NCBI GenBank assembly: GCA_900617975.1
Contig: UZAE01012373.1
Coordinates: forward strand, 1-44,194
Length of the DNA: 44,194 bases
Reading direction: 5' to 3'
From: Rodentolepis nana
Taxonomy: Eukaryota; Platyhelminthes; Cestoda; Cyclophyllidea; Hymenolepididae
Numbering within the stretch: position 1 is the stretch's first letter; each line of letters begins with the position of its first letter. Below, one piece after another: positions 1 through 11,090 of this stretch. Both the position numbers and the translations under genes were made by a program. The notes beneath the pieces are model-generated. The model was not told the origin of the DNA. It was given only the letters and a program-made list of their open reading frames with translations, and did no database searches.

Positions 1-197
1 ACTTGTGTGAAGTTCATTCTCTAAAAGGTTTGCAAGTCTAGGCCAGTCAATCTTCTTGAAGTTCCATGATAGCTTAGCTGGCACTTTCCTTTCATGCTTT
101 TTTGCCACTGGTAATACTAGCAATGACTGGTTTGTGACCAGAACCAGGGCGTCAATTATTTTGCGGTGTGTATGCTCACTGATGTCGCTTCAAAAAA
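1..197 (-). mobile_element. LINE fragment, endonuclease/RT linker, antisense
   Basis: This stretch matches the antisense LINE copy at about 33533-33620: both ends align (around 1-45 and 150-197). About 90 nt in the middle are absent from the 33.5-kb copy, so this fragment keeps the longer, probably ancestral form. It is cut by the window edge on the left and loses similarity after about 197. No intact reading frame remains. Confidence 0.8.
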
Positions 198-726
198 ACA
201 TACAAACATTCAAGTATATCTTGAGGAATGGAGTAACTTGCTCAACACGGTTCTACTTGCAACCGGATTTTCATTAAATTCCCCATTAAAAATCGGACAT
301 CTCACGTCCTTTTCTTTGAGTATCTAATGGGTAATTGTAAGTGTGAGAAAGGTGGTTAAGACTAACAATAAATAAACATCTAAATACTATTGATTCCATC
401 ATGATCACATACCTGTCACTGATTTACTACGTCGCTTTCATCAAACACATGCAGTAGATCGCCCGTTCTTGGACTCTTTTATCGACTGAAGGTCTCATTG
501 GGTATGTTAGTCAATTTTTTCTGCTAAACTGACCGGAAAATACCTTCATGACCGCTGAGTATTGTTCACCTAAAGCGATTTATTGATTGATCAGGTGAGG
601 GTCCTACTTATGAGTAAAATTAGTTCGCTAATGTTGGATATTCACAACCAGCCATCTCTTAGCTCTTGCTTTCTACTCGTCCTTTTTACCAACATATCAG
701 GACTTTCAAATGGATCTACTCGCACC
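198..726. other. intergenic, nothing recognised
   Basis: No coding frame with splice support, RNA gene or clear repeat was seen here. A short open frame at 583-768 runs into the neighbouring SINE and has no protein-like character. Confidence 0.5.
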
Positions 727-961
727 ACTCGCACAGAAGGGAGGAGCATCAAAGTCGTAAAAAGTTGAGAGGGGGACAGATGAGTGATTCACAGGGAAAA
801 AGTGAGGTGGGTACTGTGGAAATGATCGGATATGGCCTACAGTCGGGTCACGATAGTTTGAGGTCAGATGTCAACTACAGGTTTATAGACTTTTTGTCTT
901 ATGAATATACGCGGCCAAGGATACACCACGTGGAGACAAGTCTATCGCGCACTCCCCCCCC
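727..961 (-). mobile_element. SINE copy, reverse strand, 3'-truncated
   Basis: Read on the minus strand, the copy starts after a G run (C run at 951-961 on the plus strand) with the family head: P2 strand GATAGACTT, then L3-like TCCACGT. It continues through the pyrimidine-rich body and stops near 727, before the shared 3' tail. P1 is degraded relative to intact copies. Confidence 0.85.
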
Positions 962-1586
962 CAGGGAAAAATAACTAAATCTACTTAAATTGGCTACTGT
1001 GTGTCCCTCCTTAGTGGCTTTGCTCTTCGAATCTGAGTTTGGTGAAAGGAGTGTGAGCTGTGAAAGGTTGATTTGTTGCTGAGGTCAACTTTAAGTCATG
1101 ATCTTCTTACCTCTTGGAATTTGCGTATAAAGGTCACAGGGAGAAGGCGGATGTGGATCGCTTTACTTCACAAGGAATTTTTATATGGTCAGGTACTACA
1201 ACTTACTTTAGGTATACTAAAATTATTACTGTACTCACTAAGTGCAATTTTACATTCTTTTATTTCAATTAATGGAATATCATTATAAAATATGGCATGA
1301 CTAACTATCCCAACGCTTCAAACGGTGATTCCAGGGCAATAACTTCATGAACGCTTAATATTTGATGAATGTTAAACGGTTCTGTGTAATACGTAAGTAT
1401 TCTCACGAAAAACGGCTCTCATAAAGTATGCTCTTTGTCTCTAATGTGCCATTGGATGAAACAAATTTTTTGAGCAATATTCAACAATATTTAATCAAAA
1501 CAAAACAATAGTCAACTTTTGCTCAGTGATTCCGAGTCAGTTTTCTATCAAGCACCTTCGAACCACGGTCTCAAAGCTTAAAAGAT
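962..1586. other. intergenic, upstream of zinc-finger gene
   Basis: No supported gene. The stretch just before 1587 is presumably the 5' UTR and promoter of the zinc-finger gene, but no TATA box or other clear core element could be assigned. Confidence 0.4.
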
Positions 1587-2330
1587 ATGGAGGAATTGGG
1601 TTGTTCTATTTGCGAAAAAAAACTAACAGCAAAGTATGCCGGTCTCCCATCTTGTGATCACAAGTTTCATCTCTCATGTCTCATGAAGTGGTCATCAGAG
1701 AAGACAGTCACTCAGGGTCAACGACAAATCTGTCAATGTCCAGTTACCAACTGTGATAAAAAATTTGAGTCAATCAGAATTCTGGAAACAGACAATAACA
1801 ATGAAGTGAGAAATAGAATGAATATACAGAGTTTGATTTGTCTGATGTGCAAAAACGCGTTAACTCCCCCCATTCTTGTAATTGGTTGTTGTGGAAGGAG
1901 CTTTTGTTTAAAGTGTATTGCACCGCAGTTTCATCGCAAATTTAAATGCCCATTTGATCGGAACATACTCTCAAAAATTTGCGCTCTGACTTGGGTTCAA
2001 GATTCAATTATAACCTATGAAACTGGTAAGCAGTGCCTATTAATGTTTTTTGTTATATATATGTATATATAAGAGAAAAATATCTCTTTTTCTTGCACAT
2101 TTCCAGTGTATCGACATGGAATGGTGTTTGTTTACCAAATTTGTCGTGCTCTATCATCAGATTTTGTCTGCCGTGTTTGCAATTCAAGTGAAAATATCGA
2201 TGACATCTTCTATTGCTTTTGCTGCTCAAAGTGCTGCCATTATAAATGCGATTCCAAGGAGCATTTACAAGTACGCGAACTGATGGGGATATGTAGCGCA
2301 TGTGTCAAAGATACCAAAGAGAAAAAATAA
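1587..2330 (+). CDS. RING / RING-like / PHD zinc-finger protein, two exons
   Basis: Exons are 1587-2025 and 2107-2330, separated by an 81-nt GT-AG intron (gtaagc...ttccag, phase 1). They give 220 residues. Three zinc modules follow one another. The first is a RING-H2-like site: C6, C9, C23, H25, H28, C31, then C51 and C56, with unusual spacing in the last pair. The second is RING-like: C85, C88, C101/C102, C107, C110, C121, D124. The third is a PHD-type C4HC3 finger: C168, C171, C183, C186, H191, C194, C209, C212. RING modules usually recruit E2 enzymes for ubiquitin transfer and PHD fingers often read histone tails, so a small nuclear E3 ligase is a reasonable inference. No family member was recognised by name. 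The start is the first ATG and there is no signal peptide. An AATAAA lies 34 nt after the stop. Confidence 0.85.
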
Positions 2331-2363
2331 CAACCAGACTCCTTTTTTATAAAGTTTTTGGTC

Positions 2364-2369
2364 AATAAA
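2364..2369 (+). terminator. poly(A) signal of zinc-finger gene
   Basis: AATAAA lies 34 nt after the stop codon of the 1587-2330 gene, with no competing signal between. It fits a short 3' UTR. Confidence 0.7.
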
Positions 2370-2812
2370 GGTTAATGAAATACAATCGGCAATTTCGTTG
2401 AATTTTAATTTTTTTACTAGTTATCAGGATAATTCAGAGGATAAGCATTTAATTGCCTTGTAAAACGTAAGCGATGCTGTGAACGGTTGGTGCAAAATGA
2501 TATCGATGTTTTCGAAGAAGTTGGGCTGCTTAATTTTGTTGACGTTTCTTGTTTATATAAACTTTAATCACCATTTAGGGTTAAAGAAGAAGTTCACCAA
2601 CTGTTTACCTTGACTGATCTCTTGTGAGCCCAGCTGTGTTCAAACTGTGGTAGCCGCATTTATCCTCTCAGTAACTTGGTTATTAGGCACCTCCTCCTGA
2701 TGCATTCCCGTATTCCCAGCTGAATTCAAAAGTATTTGTTAAGCATGTCAATAAATAAATAAACATATCTAACTCGGAGAAGCTTAGTACAAGACCCGAA
2801 GAATACTATCAC
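2370..2812. other. intergenic, nothing recognised
   Basis: AT-rich sequence between the zinc-finger gene and the first sense SINE. No open frame with splice support and no repeat was seen. Confidence 0.45.
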
Positions 2813-3397
2813 GGGGTGTGCGATAGAATTGCTTCCATGTGGAGCACCCTGCATACGCCAAAAAAGTCTATTAACCGCAGTTGACTACTGACTTCAAACT
2901 ACCATCACCCCACTGTATGTCATATTCCAGTTGACTCTAGCTACCATGACCCACTGTATGGCATATTAGTCTACTTCCACAGTACTCACCTCACCTTTTT
3001 TCTACCTCTGAGTCTGTATACTTCCATAGTACTCACCTCACCTTTTTTCTACATTTGTATCTTCCACAGTACTCACCTCACCTTTTTCCTACCTTTTCTA
3101 AGCCTCCACAGTACTCATCTTACCTTTTTCTCTACCTTCGTGTAACACAGTACTCACCTCACCTTTGTTCTACCTTTGTGTCTGTTTAAACTACCATCAC
3201 CCCACTGTATGTCATATTCGACCCCTTTCACATTACTCATCTTACCTTTTCTCTGTCTCTGTGTTTGTCTGACTCTTTTACATCTGTGAATCGTTATTCC
3301 GTTCCCCCTCTCGATTTTTTGTGACTTTTATGTTCCTCCTCCTCTCTATGAAGTCCGAAGTCAGATAAAGAGCTAATGATAACTATCAAAACGCATT
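2813..3397 (+). mobile_element. SINE copy with expanded middle
   Basis: The copy begins exactly at GGGGTGT, the expected P1 strand of the HDV-like head. P2 (GATAGAATT against AAAGTCTATT) is largely kept, but the J1/4 segment is shortened. The body is expanded by tandem duplication (2970-3185) and by two extra copies of the segment around CACCCCACTGTATG (2905 and 3193). The 3' end carries the family hairpin segment but breaks off after AAAACGC, without the AAAT tail. Confidence 0.9.
2970..3185 (+). repeat. minisatellite inside SINE, about five ~40-47 bp units
   Basis: Five imperfect units, each containing CAGTACTCACCTCACC or a close variant followed by a T-rich stretch and CTACCTTTGTGT-like sequence. 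In other copies this segment occurs once, so this is a local expansion in one copy. Confidence 0.8.
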
Positions 3398-3472
3398 TTT
3401 TAACTTGAAGTTGCGCACTAAGTAGGCCTGTTTTATATCAGTCTATTTAACAATTGTAGTTAACAATAATCA

Positions 3473-4091
3473 GGGTGTGCGATAGACTTACCTCCACGTG
3501 GTGCATCCTGGGCAACGTATATTCATCAGGCAAAAGTCAATTAACTGGCAGTTTGTGTGCGATAGACTTACCTCCACGTGGTGCACCCTGGGCAGCGTAT
3601 TTTCTTACGGCAAAAAAGTCTATCACTCGGCTTTCGTTATATTCATACGGCAAAAAGTCTATTAACTGGCAGTTAACTACGATAGACTTACCTCCACGTG
3701 GTGCACCCTGGGCAACGTACTTTCTTACGGCAAAAATTCTATCACTCGGCATTCGTTTTTCAATAGACTTACCTCCACGTGGTGCATCCTGGGCAACGTA
3801 TATTCATCAGGCAAAAGTCAATTAACTGGCAGTTGACTTCCCACTTCAAATTACCATCACCTCACTCTATGCCATATTCGACTATTCACTGTACTCACCT
3901 CACCTTTTTCTAACTTTTGTGTTCGTCTCTTTTACATCTTTGAAACACTCTTCTGTTCCCTCCCCCCCCCCCCCCCCCCTCTCGACTTTTTTTCAATTTA
4001 ATGTTCCTTCCCCTCTGTGAAGCCTGAAGTTAACTTAACCCCTAATGATAACCATCAAGACGCCTGCCATTTGATATAAATAAGTAAATAA
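3473..4091 (+). mobile_element. SINE copy with a tandem array of ribozyme heads
   Basis: Four head units start near 3473, 3555, 3680 and 3761, with an extra partial unit (P4-J4/2-P2') around 3640-3668. Units 2 and 3 end in the LINE-type sequence ATCACTCGGC; units 1 and 4 and the partial unit end in the SINE-type sequence TTAACTGGCAG. The last unit runs into a normal SINE body containing a long C run (3962-3979). It ends in the shared tail TGCCATTTGATATAAATAAG with an extended A/T tail to about 4091. Confidence 0.9.
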
Positions 4092-4235
4092 TAATCTATA
4101 AGGATATCCGTTTTTTGAAAATCTGAGAAACTTTTAAGACTTATTCAAATAATTCAATAACCTGTAATCGAGAATTATTTAACGCCTAAAAGTACAATCG
4201 GCAATTAGCAATTAATGTAGAATACTATATTCCAG

Positions 4236-4545
4236 ACTATGTGGCGCTCGAATGACTTACCTAAATGTGATGCACCCCGGGCAGCGTATACTCATACGAC
4301 AAAAAAGTCTAAAAATGGCAATTTATTTCGAACTACCGTGATCCGAATGTATGACAGTACGCACAGTACTCTCCTTACCTTCTCTCTACCTTTGTGCCGT
4401 CTATTTTACATCTGTGAATCACTCTTCTGTTCCCCCTCTCCACTTTTTGTGATTATGTCTGTTCCACCCCTCTGTGAAGTCCAGAGTCAACTAAAGGGTC
4501 AATGACGCATCATAAAGCCTGCCAGTTGACACAAATTTTTTAAAC
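4236..4545 (+). mobile_element. decayed SINE copy
   Basis: The head is recognisable (ATGACTTACCTAAATGTG, GCACCCCGGGCAGCGTATACTC, AAAAAAGTCT) but P1 and P2 are damaged. The body and the 3' segment around CTGCCAGTTGACAC are diverged, so this is an older copy. Confidence 0.8.
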
Positions 4546-4947
4546 TATTATAACACAGTGAAGCGTCCATTGTTACCAACTACTTGTCTTCTGATATAAG
4601 GCAGCTTTGCAGTATGAATTAATTCATAATAATAAAATTTTTTCACAAATTGGCGTATGTGTATTTTATTGCAGTAGAGCATATGGTGGGTGCCTTAAAT
4701 ACTATAGAGAGGACGCAGTTCATCTCTGAATCGATGTAAATATATTTCTTATCAATAATTGGGATATTCTACTAAATTTTCTTAAAGCGGATTTTTCTGA
4801 AAGCGTGCCCATCCCCTCTAAATTTCAGTTAAATTTTGACAACAGAGGCCGCGCCTTGCACGACAACCATGTTATTTGGGCCACAAATGTCATAAACGCA
4901 GCTAATCAACATGAGCATTTCATTGTCAGCAATAGCTTCTCAATTAT
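4546..4947. other. intergenic, nothing recognised
   Basis: AT-rich sequence between two SINE copies. No supported gene or repeat was found. Confidence 0.4.
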
Positions 4948-5256
4948 TTATACCAAATGGCGGGCTTTATGGTAGTCACCATTAGCCCATTAGCTGACTT
5001 CGGACTTCACAGAGAGGAGGAGGAACATCAAAGTTGGAAAAAGTCGAGAGGTTGGGGACCAGATGAGTGATACTCAGATATAAGGGAGAGAGAGAGAGAT
5101 ACAATGGCAGAGAAAAGGCAAGATGAATACTGTGGAAGTAGTGAGATATGACAAACAGTTGTCATGGTAGTTTGGAGTGAAAAGTCAATTGCCGGTTTAT
5201 TGGCCTTTTTGAGGTATGAGTCTACATTACCCAGAGGACACCACCCACATCTTATC
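4948..5256 (-). mobile_element. SINE copy, reverse strand
   Basis: Minus-strand copy running from a decayed head near 5256 to the 3' end near 4948, where the complement of the TGATA...TATCA hairpin region is partly preserved. An (AG)n run lies at about 5085-5100 inside the body. Open frames on the minus strand here have no protein meaning. Confidence 0.85.
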
Positions 5257-5339
5257 TGAGTTTCCCTCTGTTTTTGTCTCCAGCCTGGCATGTTAGAACT
5301 CAAGTATGGAGTGCAATACAATATTTAGACCAATGAAAA

Positions 5340-6132
5340 GTCCTTATTTATCACATCTAGATAAATTGCTGACTCCCAAAAATGAAATTCAAAAATTATC
5401 ATTGGGAATCATTCCATTTTTGAATAGTCCTTGGTCTACGCCTTTGCACAAAGTTGTAGAAGAAAACGGTGGGTAGAAACCATGTAAAGGCTATCGTGCC
5501 CTCAATCAACCGACTTTCTCAGATTCTTGTCCCCACCCACCTATTCGTGACGTCCAAATTCACCCAAATGATAAGATTACTTTATCCCAAAGAGATATTG
5601 TTCAAGCTTATCACTGATTGCCATTGGCCCAAGAGGATATCTCGAAATCATTCATAATCACCCCATTCGGCCTTTTTAAGTACCTGCGTATACCCTTTAG
5701 CCTCAATAATGTGGTACTTCCCTTTCAACGATTCATGAACCAAGTATTTTGTAATCCAGATTTCGATTTATTGCTTATACCGGCGATGTGCTCATTGTCA
5801 GCACCAACTTTAAGGAAAATGAACAACACCCAGAACAAATGTTTGAACCCCTTAAGCAAAACGGAACGTAGTGAAATATGCCGTGTGGTACAAATTCAAC
5901 ACCTCTCGACCTTCAGGAACTTGCTCCCAAGCAAAAGTTAGACCCAGGATTTGTGTAAATTACTTCAATCCCAATTTGAATGGTTACCGCAAAACAATCC
6001 ACTATCTCGTTGCTACCGGCACGTCGAGGCCTTTTGTGCCGCAATTACAGCGCCAGATGACCTTCGATATCATCCTTGGATTATGTCATCCAAGCATTCT
6101 TTCAACAGCTAAGCTAACTATCCCCTGTCTCA
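5340..6132 (+). pseudogene. Ty3/Gypsy pol remnant: RT, then linker to integrase
   Basis: Translated pieces match Gypsy-type pol in order. The first is an RT start with S-P-W-S-T-P-L-H-K-V-V followed by a Y-R-A-L-N-Q motif. Next comes the segment containing F-I-I-T-P-F-G-L-F-K-Y. At about 6024-6116 lies the region just before the integrase zinc finger, with a R-P-F-V-P ... H-P-S core. Stop codons and frame changes interrupt it (for example near 5476 and 5618), and protease, RNase H and LTRs were not found. The polyprotein of the family normally copies and inserts a retrotransposon; this copy is dead. The continuation lies beyond the LINE insertion, from about 7021. Confidence 0.75.
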
Positions 6133-7020
6133 ACTGATTGGTATAAAGCAGAATATGCCAAACTGGATAAAGGCATTCATTGGACAAAGATCATGTAAAG
6201 TCAGATATGAAAATGCTCTATCAAAATCCAATCTTTTACAAACAAGCCTTCCACAGGGAACTGTCACAAGCTGCACTCTTTTCAATGTCTTCATCAATGA
6301 CATAGCTGAATTAGCACAGACAGTCACGGACATCAAGTGCTTGCTTTATACAGATGATCTTGTTCTATGGCATTGCACCCCTAAGAAAAACGCTCAGGAG
6401 AGGACAGAAAGTGCCCTAAATTGTGCACTTAAACTACTAGCAAACTGATGCGACAACAATGGAATGGTAATCAACACCGCGAAAACTGCATTCCAAACTT
6501 TTTCTTTGGCCCATCACAGCATGAACGCACTTCTAAGGTACAAGGACACTACCGTAGAAAAACCAATGAGTTCACATATCTCGGAATGACTTTTGACACA
6601 AAGCTAACGTGAGAAAGCCACATTGCTAAAATAGCAGAACGAGACTCTGGAGACTCTGAACTCTTCTCTTTCTACGCAGCACCCGGCTGGCCAAGAATCG
6701 AAGCCGTTTCTGAGTTTAGACTACTTACCGGACAAGATTGCCTGGCAAAACAGTTCACAGTTTAGGAGTATACACTCACCCTATGTAACCTACAGAAGAA
6801 AATAGAGAAGGCACACTTGATTCGGTGTCCATCCCTAAAGACAACGACGGAAAGCCAGAGATACTGGGAAGCCAGAAGACATCTAATGTACTGCTTTTAA
6901 TTAACTGTTATATTTGTACCCCCCCCCCTCCCCACCTATGGGGAAAACTGAAGTCATCCAGGGGCTAATGATAAATATCATAAAGCCTGCCATTTGAAAT
7001 AAATAAATAAATAAATAATA
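6133..7020 (+). mobile_element. 5'-truncated, internally deleted LINE copy
   Basis: The copy starts in the RT palm region. The frame at 6155-6448 shows the S-L-P-Q-G motif and a mutated catalytic box (Y-T-D-D where sister copies have Y-A-D-D). It is broken by stops after about 6446, jumps near 6650 to a short RNase H piece and then to the C-terminal end, which has a cysteine/histidine motif (C-N-L ... A-H-L-I-R-C-P). A C-rich 3' UTR leads to the shared 3' hairpin and an (AAAT)n tail (7001-7020). It sits between two parts of a Gypsy pol remnant. Confidence 0.88.
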
Positions 7021-7310
7021 CGATTCCGTTAAGTGGTGCTTCATCTCGATCTGTGGATCTGAACGTCTATATTCGGTTTTCCATCTGCAATCGCAACAGA
7101 GAGGAAGTTACAACTCCTTTCTGACCTGTTTCAAAAATTGAGTCGTCTAATCCAAACCACAACCTATCATCCACCTGCTAATGGTCGTGCAGAACGCTTT
7201 TATCAATAACTAAAACCAGTTATAATCACAGCTTCTAGTTTGGGTTGGTTGGTACTTCTTCCAATCAGTTTCCTTGCAATTCGACACAATATTGTATAAG
7301 GCCCTTGATG
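7021..7310 (+). pseudogene. Ty3/Gypsy integrase core remnant
   Basis: In one frame the product contains a Y-H-P-P-A-N-G-R-A-E-R-F motif, typical of the Gypsy integrase catalytic core around its glutamate, preceded by an F-G-x-P-S segment. Further on, a W-L-x-x-L-P-x-S-L-L-A-I-R segment is recognisable. Stops (for example at about 7207) and divergence show it is not functional. It continues the 5340-6132 remnant, interrupted by the LINE at 6133-7020. Confidence 0.7.
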
Positions 7311-7511
7311 ATGTACCACAAAAATTGTAATTGGTACCCGTTGAAATGATTCGTGACCCCAAAGACAAAAAATGAAGACGCCAGTCATATTTGTGCATTT
7401 AAAAGGTATTAAAGATCCCTTTGTCCAATGTCCGCCTTCTTGAATGATAAACCAGTACAAATCCATTATTAAGAAATGTGAAAGTAACACGTGAGATTAC
7501 GATCATGACGA

Positions 7512-7827
7512 GATGTTCGATAGACTTACCTCCAAGTGGTGCACCCTGGGCAACGTATACTCATACGCAAAAAAGTCTATCAACCGGCAGTTGATTTCTC
7601 ACTTCAAACTACCATCACCCGACACTATGTCATATTACACCACTTCACAGTACTCATCCTACTTTTTCTCTACCTCTGTGTCTGTCTGTCTGTCTCTCTT
7701 ACATCTGTGAATCACCCTTCCGTCCCTCTCATATTTTTCTCACTTTGATGTTTCACCCCTCTGTGAAGTACGAAGTCAGCTAAAGGGCTAATAATAATTA
7801 TCAAAACGCCTGCCATTTGAAATAATT
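7512..7827 (+). mobile_element. SINE copy, P1 strand lost
   Basis: It starts at GTTCGATAGACTT, so the 5' P1 strand is missing while P2, P3, L3, J1/4 and J4/2 remain. The body is compact and includes a (TCTG)n run near 7680. The 3' end is TGCCATTTGAAATAAT, with a very short tail. Confidence 0.9.
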
Positions 7828-10800
7828 GGTCATCATCACCTCTAATAGCACTTGCAAACCTCTTACAAGCATCACAAAGGTTTACAAGGATCGATAATTA
7901 AGCCGGTATTGCATGAGAACTATTTTCATTTCTCTGAATGATCAAAAACAATTGGTAGTCTTACATTTCACCATTTTTTTTAATTTTCTTGAGAGGGAAC
8001 TTTTCGTTATTATGAACAGGAATAAGAATTTACTACCGTTTTTACAATGGCGACAGGATCAATTCAAAAGTTTCACTTGTGTCGTTTCCATGGCGTTGAG
8101 TAAGCTTACTCTTCGATTCTTTAAGATGAGGTAGCTGGATCTACTTTGCGTTGACAACCAAAGGCGATATCCTTTCGTCGAAGCTTGATCATGAAATTTT
8201 TAAGAATTTTTTGAAAACTTATTTGCATATCATGGTTCTTCAAGAAGATAATCCTAAGATCAACCTTCTTGTAGTGTTAAAGCAAACCTCACGTCTGTCA
8301 TCAAATGCCCTCAGGTAATAGTACTTTTTTTCGTGATTCTTCTTCTGTGTTTGTAATCGAAAACCGGGTTTCAAATGTTAAAAGTTAACCAGGTAGCCAA
8401 TCTATACCCTACGTCTTAGCTTTATAAAAACGGCTGTACTTTCTTCAAGCAGGTAAGGGAATCTAATCTCAACTCTACGTGTCTTCTTTTCAGCCATTTC
8501 TAGGTTGATAGCCTAGAATAAATGAGCAACTTTATAGGGCTACATCAGTGGGAGCTAAGTTTGCCATAGCAATGATTACTTAATCTGTTAGGAGTGAATC
8601 TTATTAGCTCCACCTCTCGTAAACTGGAATATTTAAGGCCGCCACTGAAGCAATTGACGCTCCAATTTTTGGTTTGTCCGATTTACTTAATCAAATCCAT
8701 TTTATTCATAAGAAGTTGTTTGAGATGCAGATCTTCTTCCTAAGATAGGAGTAGTTCCAACTTTTTAATAGGATGTCCCAAGTGAGTTCTACGACAACTT
8801 CTAAATTTTAAAATATTATGCCTCGAGTGACAAAAAAAACAGTCACAACCCAATGGATAATAGCACACTCGACACCAATGCACAGGCATTAACAAAAAAT
8901 ATTGAGAAAAAAAGAAAGGTAAAATGAGACGTCAAAGAAAAATCTCCATTCAGATAAGTGCTACATACACACACACACACATTCTACGTAGAGATGAAGG
9001 CCAAAGAGGAAACCTCAGTAAAAGCAACCAGTGAGGTGGCTGAAAAGGGGAGGGATTTAGATTCGAGCAGGCGCTAAAGTAAGAAGCTCCGGCTAAATAG
9101 AGACGCGGCTGTTATTAGGAATACAAGGGACAATTTTGATAGACCTTTAGGCCATCCACGGGCATGATTACATCTCTCAGAGGAACAAAAACAAATGTAT
9201 CCCCCTCGACCCTTTGATTCATGCATGCAGATCAGATGACGGTCAATCTTTAGGTAGAGCTGGGAAGAACAACCGCGTATCAGCTGGTGCTTTTGTTCTA
9301 TAAATGAGAAGAGGCATAAAGAATAGATAAGATTGATAAGCCCCATAAGTGATTTCATGATAAAGGTCTAATGTCCAGACGCATGCGTTCTGAACATGAA
9401 CAACCGAAACTGATTTACACATACAAACATGAAGTGTTTGGGATAAATTCGACTATCTTAACAGAGAAAAATGAAGCGGTTTGTAACTATAAATTAAAAA
9501 TATTTAGAAGCAATTCACTGGACAAGGAGATTACCCTATTGGTAATTTGTTGTACTTAACAGAAAAGCCACTTCTCCCCCCCCCCTCCCCTCATTACTGC
9601 CACAATCATGCACCGGAACCTGGGCCAAGATAATTTTACAATTTCCCTGAAAAGGTCTTAAAAAGAGCTTTTTTTCTGTCCATTTACTGGTTTGCCTTGT
9701 GGTATTGGCACAGTGATTAGTATCATCCTCGACATTAAAGTCCATCGCGTTAAGAACTTAGGAGTTCAAATGTAAAATCTACATTGGGAGACGTGTTGGC
9801 CGTAAAATAAGGGACTGACAATCATATTTTGTCTTCTCCATGAGACGTGGAAGGTGGAAGAGTACAATTGTTGACATACATATAGCCACCTTTTGTCTGC
9901 GCTCACATCCTACTACAGATTCATTCATAGGGAATAAATCCGAAAACTTTGACAATTTGGATGAACTTTGGAGTAGTAATTAGGAATATTGAATGTATTA
10001 AGCGGAATGACCAGCCACAATAGTCGCGTTTGGTTAATGAAAGGTGACAGGAAATTCAGATTTCCCCCAAGGGACCCTCCACTCGACTACCCTTCTACCT
10101 ATGAGGAGTAGTGTGAAGCGATTTCAAAGTGAACTTTTGAGATATGAGAGCGGAATCTCAACAATAGATGGTGTTTTCGGTGTGAAAGGAACATATCTTT
10201 AGACTAATGTCCCGAGCCCATTCGTGAAAATAAGCACAATCGCTTTGGAAACTATTCTCCAATAGAAATGGACTTCTCACTCATCATGAAGATGATAGAA
10301 ATAAAGCGACACGAAATTGAATTCAGCCTCTGGTTTATATTATAACTTCAAAAAAGATATATTCTTATTTCAGCACACTCCATATTTACAAACTGCAAAA
10401 TTTAAATCCATGCATTATTATTTCAAAAGCCTTTATTACTAGAATTAATAGATCATTCTCTTTGATGACAGCGACAAAATATTATAAGTCTGTGGAAAGG
10501 CAATTTAAAGAAGAAATGGGGTAATGGATTATGTAGAAATAAACTGTCAGTTAAAGGGAGTAAGAAAGTATCAGCCCAAAGTACCAGTAAATAAAGCAAT
10601 GAAGTCGTAACCATATTCATAAACTTGACTAAATGCTAATTTAACTGTTAGGGTGAATTTGACAAATTAATTGTTCCATTATTAGTTATGTACCTCACCC
10701 AAATCATTATATTTAAATATTTGCCACATAATACCAAAATGCCCCGGTTTTATAAAATTAGTTAGTAAAAACCTTACACAGTGCATTTGTTCGTCAAATT

Positions 10801-11030
10801 TTTTCTGGGGATCTTTTTAGTTCTAACGGGGAAAACAGACCACTAGCAACTTGAGATAATAATTAATCAAATTACAGGAATAATAAAAATATAAGCACGA
10901 AGTAAAATGAATCTGAGAAAAATTTTAGTCTGTTTAACATAAATGAGATTCGTGCTACAATTTAAATTTCGTAATAAATGATAAAATTATGGCTAAATAT
11001 TGATCGCAAAGGCAGTACATACGAAAATCT
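7828..11030. other. long intergenic stretch
   Basis: About 3.2 kb without a supported gene. It holds a short (AC)n run (8967-8980) and a C run (about 9578-9592). Several short open frames were read and none has a recognisable domain or good splice context. Confidence 0.4.
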
Positions 11031-11031
11031 A

Positions 11032-11037
11032 TATAAA
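11032..11037 (+). promoter_or_regulatory. candidate TATA box
   Basis: TATAAA within CTATATAAAGCC, 54 nt before the ATG of the small candidate gene at 11091. It fits a start site near 11062 and a 5' leader of about 30 nt. Called only because of its position. Confidence 0.35.
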
Positions 11038-11090
11038 GCCACTTGAAACAGTCCTCATAACAGTCAACCGTTGGCAAATTCGGTAAATAC

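Noticed and set aside
2813..3397. tRNA-derived SINE promoter (A and B boxes)
   Set aside because: No convincing A/B box pair or tRNA-like fold was found in the head or body; the head is explained better by the ribozyme fold and LINE similarity.
3473..3835. Regular short repeats resembling a CRISPR-like array
   Set aside because: Units are retrotransposon heads with variable length and matching LINE/SINE borders; the DNA is from an animal and no cas-like genes exist.
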